In this document: positions 61,732 to 64,000 of the stretch, piece after piece
Layout: the number at the start of each line of letters is the position of its first letter
Numbering within the stretch: the stretch's first letter is position 1
Assembly (NCBI RefSeq): GCF_002742265.1
Contig: NZ_MDGL01000067.1
Location: forward strand, 1-64,000
Length of the DNA: 64,000 nt
Direction of reading: 5' to 3'
DNA from: Maribacter sp. 4G9
GTDB lineage: Bacteria > Bacteroidota > Bacteroidia > Flavobacteriales > Flavobacteriaceae
Made by a program: the position numbers and the translations under genes
The notes under the pieces: model-generated
The model's input: only the letters and a program-made list of their open reading frames with translations
Told to the model about the DNA's origin: nothing
Databases searched by the model: none

Positions 61732-63096
61732 ATGAAGCAACTGAATGATATTTTAATACAGGCAATTTCCGGAACGGAATGGCCCATGTTTGTTCTATTG
61801 ATTGGAGGAGGTCTTTTTTTAATGCTGTATTCCAGATTAATGCCCTACCGATATTTTGGACATGCCCTAGCAATAACTCGGGGAAAGTATGACGATAAGA
61901 ATGCAAAAGGGGATGTTAGTTCCCTTCAGGCATTATCGGCGGCTGTTGCGGCTACCGTTGGACTTGGAAATATTTCAGGGGTCGCCATTGCCATTCATGA
62001 CGGTGGTCCTGGAGTGGTTTTTTGGATTTGGATGACGGCATTGATAGGAATGTGTATTAAATTCTACTCCTGTAGTCTCTCCATAATGTTCAGGGGAGAA
62101 GACTCGGAAGGTCATTTACAGGGAGGACCCATGTTCTACATTGTAAATGGACTAGGTAAAAAATATAAACCTTTGGCCATATTCTTTGCCCTGGCCGGAC
62201 TCTTTGGTTTTTTAGGTGTTTTTACGGCCAACCAATTTACGGAAACATTCATGAGTGTTATAAATCCATCCGAAACCATCATGCAAATGAGTGAATTTAA
62301 CTGGAAATTGACCATTGGTTTTGTGTTGGCCATTGTGAGTTCTTTTGTCATCTTTGGTGGGTTGGAAAAAATAGCCAAAGTGGCCACTGCAATAGTACCC
62401 TTTATGGTGATGGTTTATTTGGTGGCTGTTTTATTTGTGATGTTCATGAATGCATCCCAGGTATTACCTTCGCTCAAGATGATTATAACGGAAGCTTGGA
62501 ACTTTAAGTCTGTTGTTACCGGAGGATTTTGGGGACTTGTAATTATTGGAGTCCGGAGAGCTATGTTTTCCAATGAGGCCGGTCTGGGTAGTGCTCCCAT
62601 GTACCATGGTCAGTCTAAAAACGATGAGCCCATACGGGAAGGATTGGTGGCCATGTTGGGCCCTTTTATAGATACAATACTGGTCTGTACTTTTACTGCC
62701 GTTGTTATTATTTTAAGTGGGGCTTATTTAGAAGATGGTAGCGGAATCGTAATGACCTTGAATGCCTTTCAAAAGACTTTGTTCGGTTTTGGCGATGAAT
62801 TATTGATGGTCATTGTCTCAGCTTTTGCCCTTTCAACATTATTCACATATTCCTACTATGGAGTTAAGTGCCTTTCATTTTTGACGAATGCTAAAATTGG
62901 TAGATGGTACAATGTTTATTTTGTGATTATGATTGTTTTTGCGGCTATTGCTTCTTTGGAACTGGTTAAAAATCTTATCGATCTGTCCTATGCCCTTATG
63001 GTCATTCCAAATATGATTGCCGTACTTTTGTTGGCTCCTAAGGTTAATGCTGCCGCCAAGGTTTACTTTGAAAAATTAAAGTATGAAAGATCATAA
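61732..63096 (+). CDS. Sodium:alanine symporter (AGCS family)
   Basis: 454 residues with about ten membrane helices. Motifs AAVAATVGLGNISGVAIAIH, EDSEGHLQGGPMFYIVNGLG and RRAMFSNEAGLGSAPMYHGQ are signatures of the AGCS alanine/glycine:cation symporters. Chromosomal gene outside the ICE; overlaps era by 14 bases, so the two form an operon. Confidence 0.9.
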   Translation: MKQLNDILIQAISGTEWPMFVLLIGGGLFLMLYSRLMPYRYFGHALAITRGKYDDKNAKGDVSSLQALSAAVAATVGLGNISGVAIAIHDGGPGVVFWIWMTALIGMCIKFYSCSLSIMFRGEDSEGHLQGGPMFYIVNGLGKKYKPLAIFFALAGLFGFLGVFTANQFTETFMSVINPSETIMQMSEFNWKLTIGFVLAIVSSFVIFGGLEKIAKVATAIVPFMVMVYLVAVLFVMFMNASQVLPSLKMIITEAWNFKSVVTGGFWGLVIIGVRRAMFSNEAGLGSAPMYHGQSKNDEPIREGLVAMLGPFIDTILVCTFTAVVIILSGAYLEDGSGIVMTLNAFQKTLFGFGDELLMVIVSAFALSTLFTYSYYGVKCLSFLTNAKIGRWYNVYFVIMIVFAAIASLELVKNLIDLSYALMVIPNMIAVLLLAPKVNAAAKVYFEKLKYERS

Positions 63097-63967
63097 AGCT
63101 GGTTTTGTAAATATTATTGGAAATCCCAACGTGGGCAAGTCCACCTTAATGAATGCCTTTGTGGGTGAAAAATTATCCATAATTACTTCGAAGGCACAAA
63201 CTACAAGACACAGGATTCTAGGAATTGTAAACGGAGATGATTTTCAGGTTATCCTTTCGGATACCCCAGGGATTATAAAGCCTGCCTATGATCTTCAATC
63301 CTCAATGATGGATTTTGTGAAGTCGGCTTTCGATGATGCCGATGTACTATTATATATGGTCGAAATAGGTGAGAAGGCATTGAAGGATGAAAACTTCTTT
63401 GTTAAGATTAAGAATTCTAAGATTCCTGTACTCTTGCTTTTGAACAAAATCGATAGTGCCAGCCAAGAACTTTTGGAAGAACAGGTCCAGTATTGGCAGG
63501 AACAACTTCCATCCGTGGAAATTCATCCCATATCGGCCTTGCAAAACTTCAATGTTCGGGGTGTTTTTGAAAGAATTTTAGAGTTGTTGCCGGTCTCCCC
63601 ACCGTATTATCCCAAGGACCAATTAACGGATAAACCGGAGCGTTTTTTTGTCAACGAGACCATACGGGAAAAAATACTCTTGTATTACAAAAAGGAAATT
63701 CCATATGCCGTGGAGGTGGAAACCGAGGAATTTCTTGAAGATGAAGAGATAATTAGAATTCGATCCGTAATCATGGTCGAGAGGGACTCCCAAAAAGGCA
63801 TTATTATAGGCCATAAAGGCAGCGCACTGAAAAAAGTGGGTGTTGAAGCCCGAAAGGATTTGGAACAGTTTTTTGACAAGCAAGTCCACATTGAGCTTTA
63901 TGTAAAAGTGAACAAAAATTGGCGGAACGACACGAGACAATTAAAACGTTTTGGTTACAATAAATAG
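63083..63967 (+). CDS. era: GTPase Era
   Basis: 294 residues. G1 GNPNVGKSTLMNAF, G2 TTRHR, G3 DTPG, G4 NKID and a C-terminal KH domain (RDSQKGIIIGHKGSALKKVG) identify Era, the 30S ribosome-assembly GTPase. The chromosome flank of the ICE. Confidence 0.95.
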   Translation: MKDHKAGFVNIIGNPNVGKSTLMNAFVGEKLSIITSKAQTTRHRILGIVNGDDFQVILSDTPGIIKPAYDLQSSMMDFVKSAFDDADVLLYMVEIGEKALKDENFFVKIKNSKIPVLLLLNKIDSASQELLEEQVQYWQEQLPSVEIHPISALQNFNVRGVFERILELLPVSPPYYPKDQLTDKPERFFVNETIREKILLYYKKEIPYAVEVETEEFLEDEEIIRIRSVIMVERDSQKGIIIGHKGSALKKVGVEARKDLEQFFDKQVHIELYVKVNKNWRNDTRQLKRFGYNK

Positions 63968-64000
63968 TCAAATTGACTTTATGATTTATTAATCTGAGTA

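Overview
The window looks like the chromosome of a marine-type Flavobacteriaceae (Bacteroidota) carrying most of an integrative conjugative element (ICE). The evidence is Bacteroidota promoters (TTTG-N19-21-TAnnTTTG), SusC/TonB-type lipoprotein genes, a Bacteroides-type tra set (TraA/B, E, F, G, I, J, K, M, N, O, Q) and a DUF4856/imelysin/HTTM/TonB-receptor cluster. True chromosome is seen only from about 61.5 kb rightward: an initiator-type tRNA-Met, an alanine/sodium symporter and era. The ICE integrase lies directly behind the 3' end of that tRNA, so the right ICE end is here. The left end lies beyond base 1.

Layout, left to right. (1) 1-2.3 kb: the end of an IS1595-like element next to a 5'-truncated di-heme oxidoreductase gene, then a Rieske lipoprotein and a porin. 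(2) 2.4-9.1 kb: heavy-metal efflux operon (His-rich protein, TolC, His-rich lipoprotein, CusB-like, CusA-like). (3) 9.2-12.2 kb: ArsR-controlled mercury-type operon (arsR, merTP, flavin disulfide reductase, GDCCxxC protein) and a CsoR-like gene. (4) 12.3-18.5 kb, minus strand: iron-type uptake operon (DUF4856, imelysin, HTTM, TonB receptor) with repeated operator-like sites around its promoter. (5) 18.7-19.9 kb: DUF3347 protein, a structured repeat and a lipoprotein.

(6) 20-39.6 kb, minus strand: the conjugation apparatus. From promoter-distal to promoter-proximal it runs from a giant TraQ-like lipoprotein, TraO, N, M, K, J, I, G, F, E, a small membrane protein, a TraB-like protein, ParA, an XRE regulator, a VirD4 coupling protein and a toprim protein to a DUF3945 protein and a second toprim-like protein. 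(7) 39.7-47.5 kb, plus strand: M23 peptidase, three unknown proteins and a 1671-residue methylase-helicase. (8) 47.9-50.6 kb: an AT-rich three-gene cargo operon (PD-(D/E)XK/winged-helix protein, Ser/Thr kinase, unknown protein). This is the best candidate for an undescribed system, probably defence. (9) 51-54.4 kb: reduced PRTRC cassette. (10) 54.8-56.5 kb: AbiE toxin-antitoxin pair. (11) 57.1-61.5 kb: two unknown genes, an oriT-like hairpin cluster, MobC, relaxase and integrase.

Together this is a self-transmissible element. MobC and the relaxase would process oriT, the VirD4 protein would deliver DNA to the TraE-Q channel, and ParA/TraB with the PRTRC and methylase-helicase proteins would maintain or protect it. 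The payload is metal resistance, metal uptake, AbiE and the kinase operon. All functions are read from sequence motifs; no database search was run.
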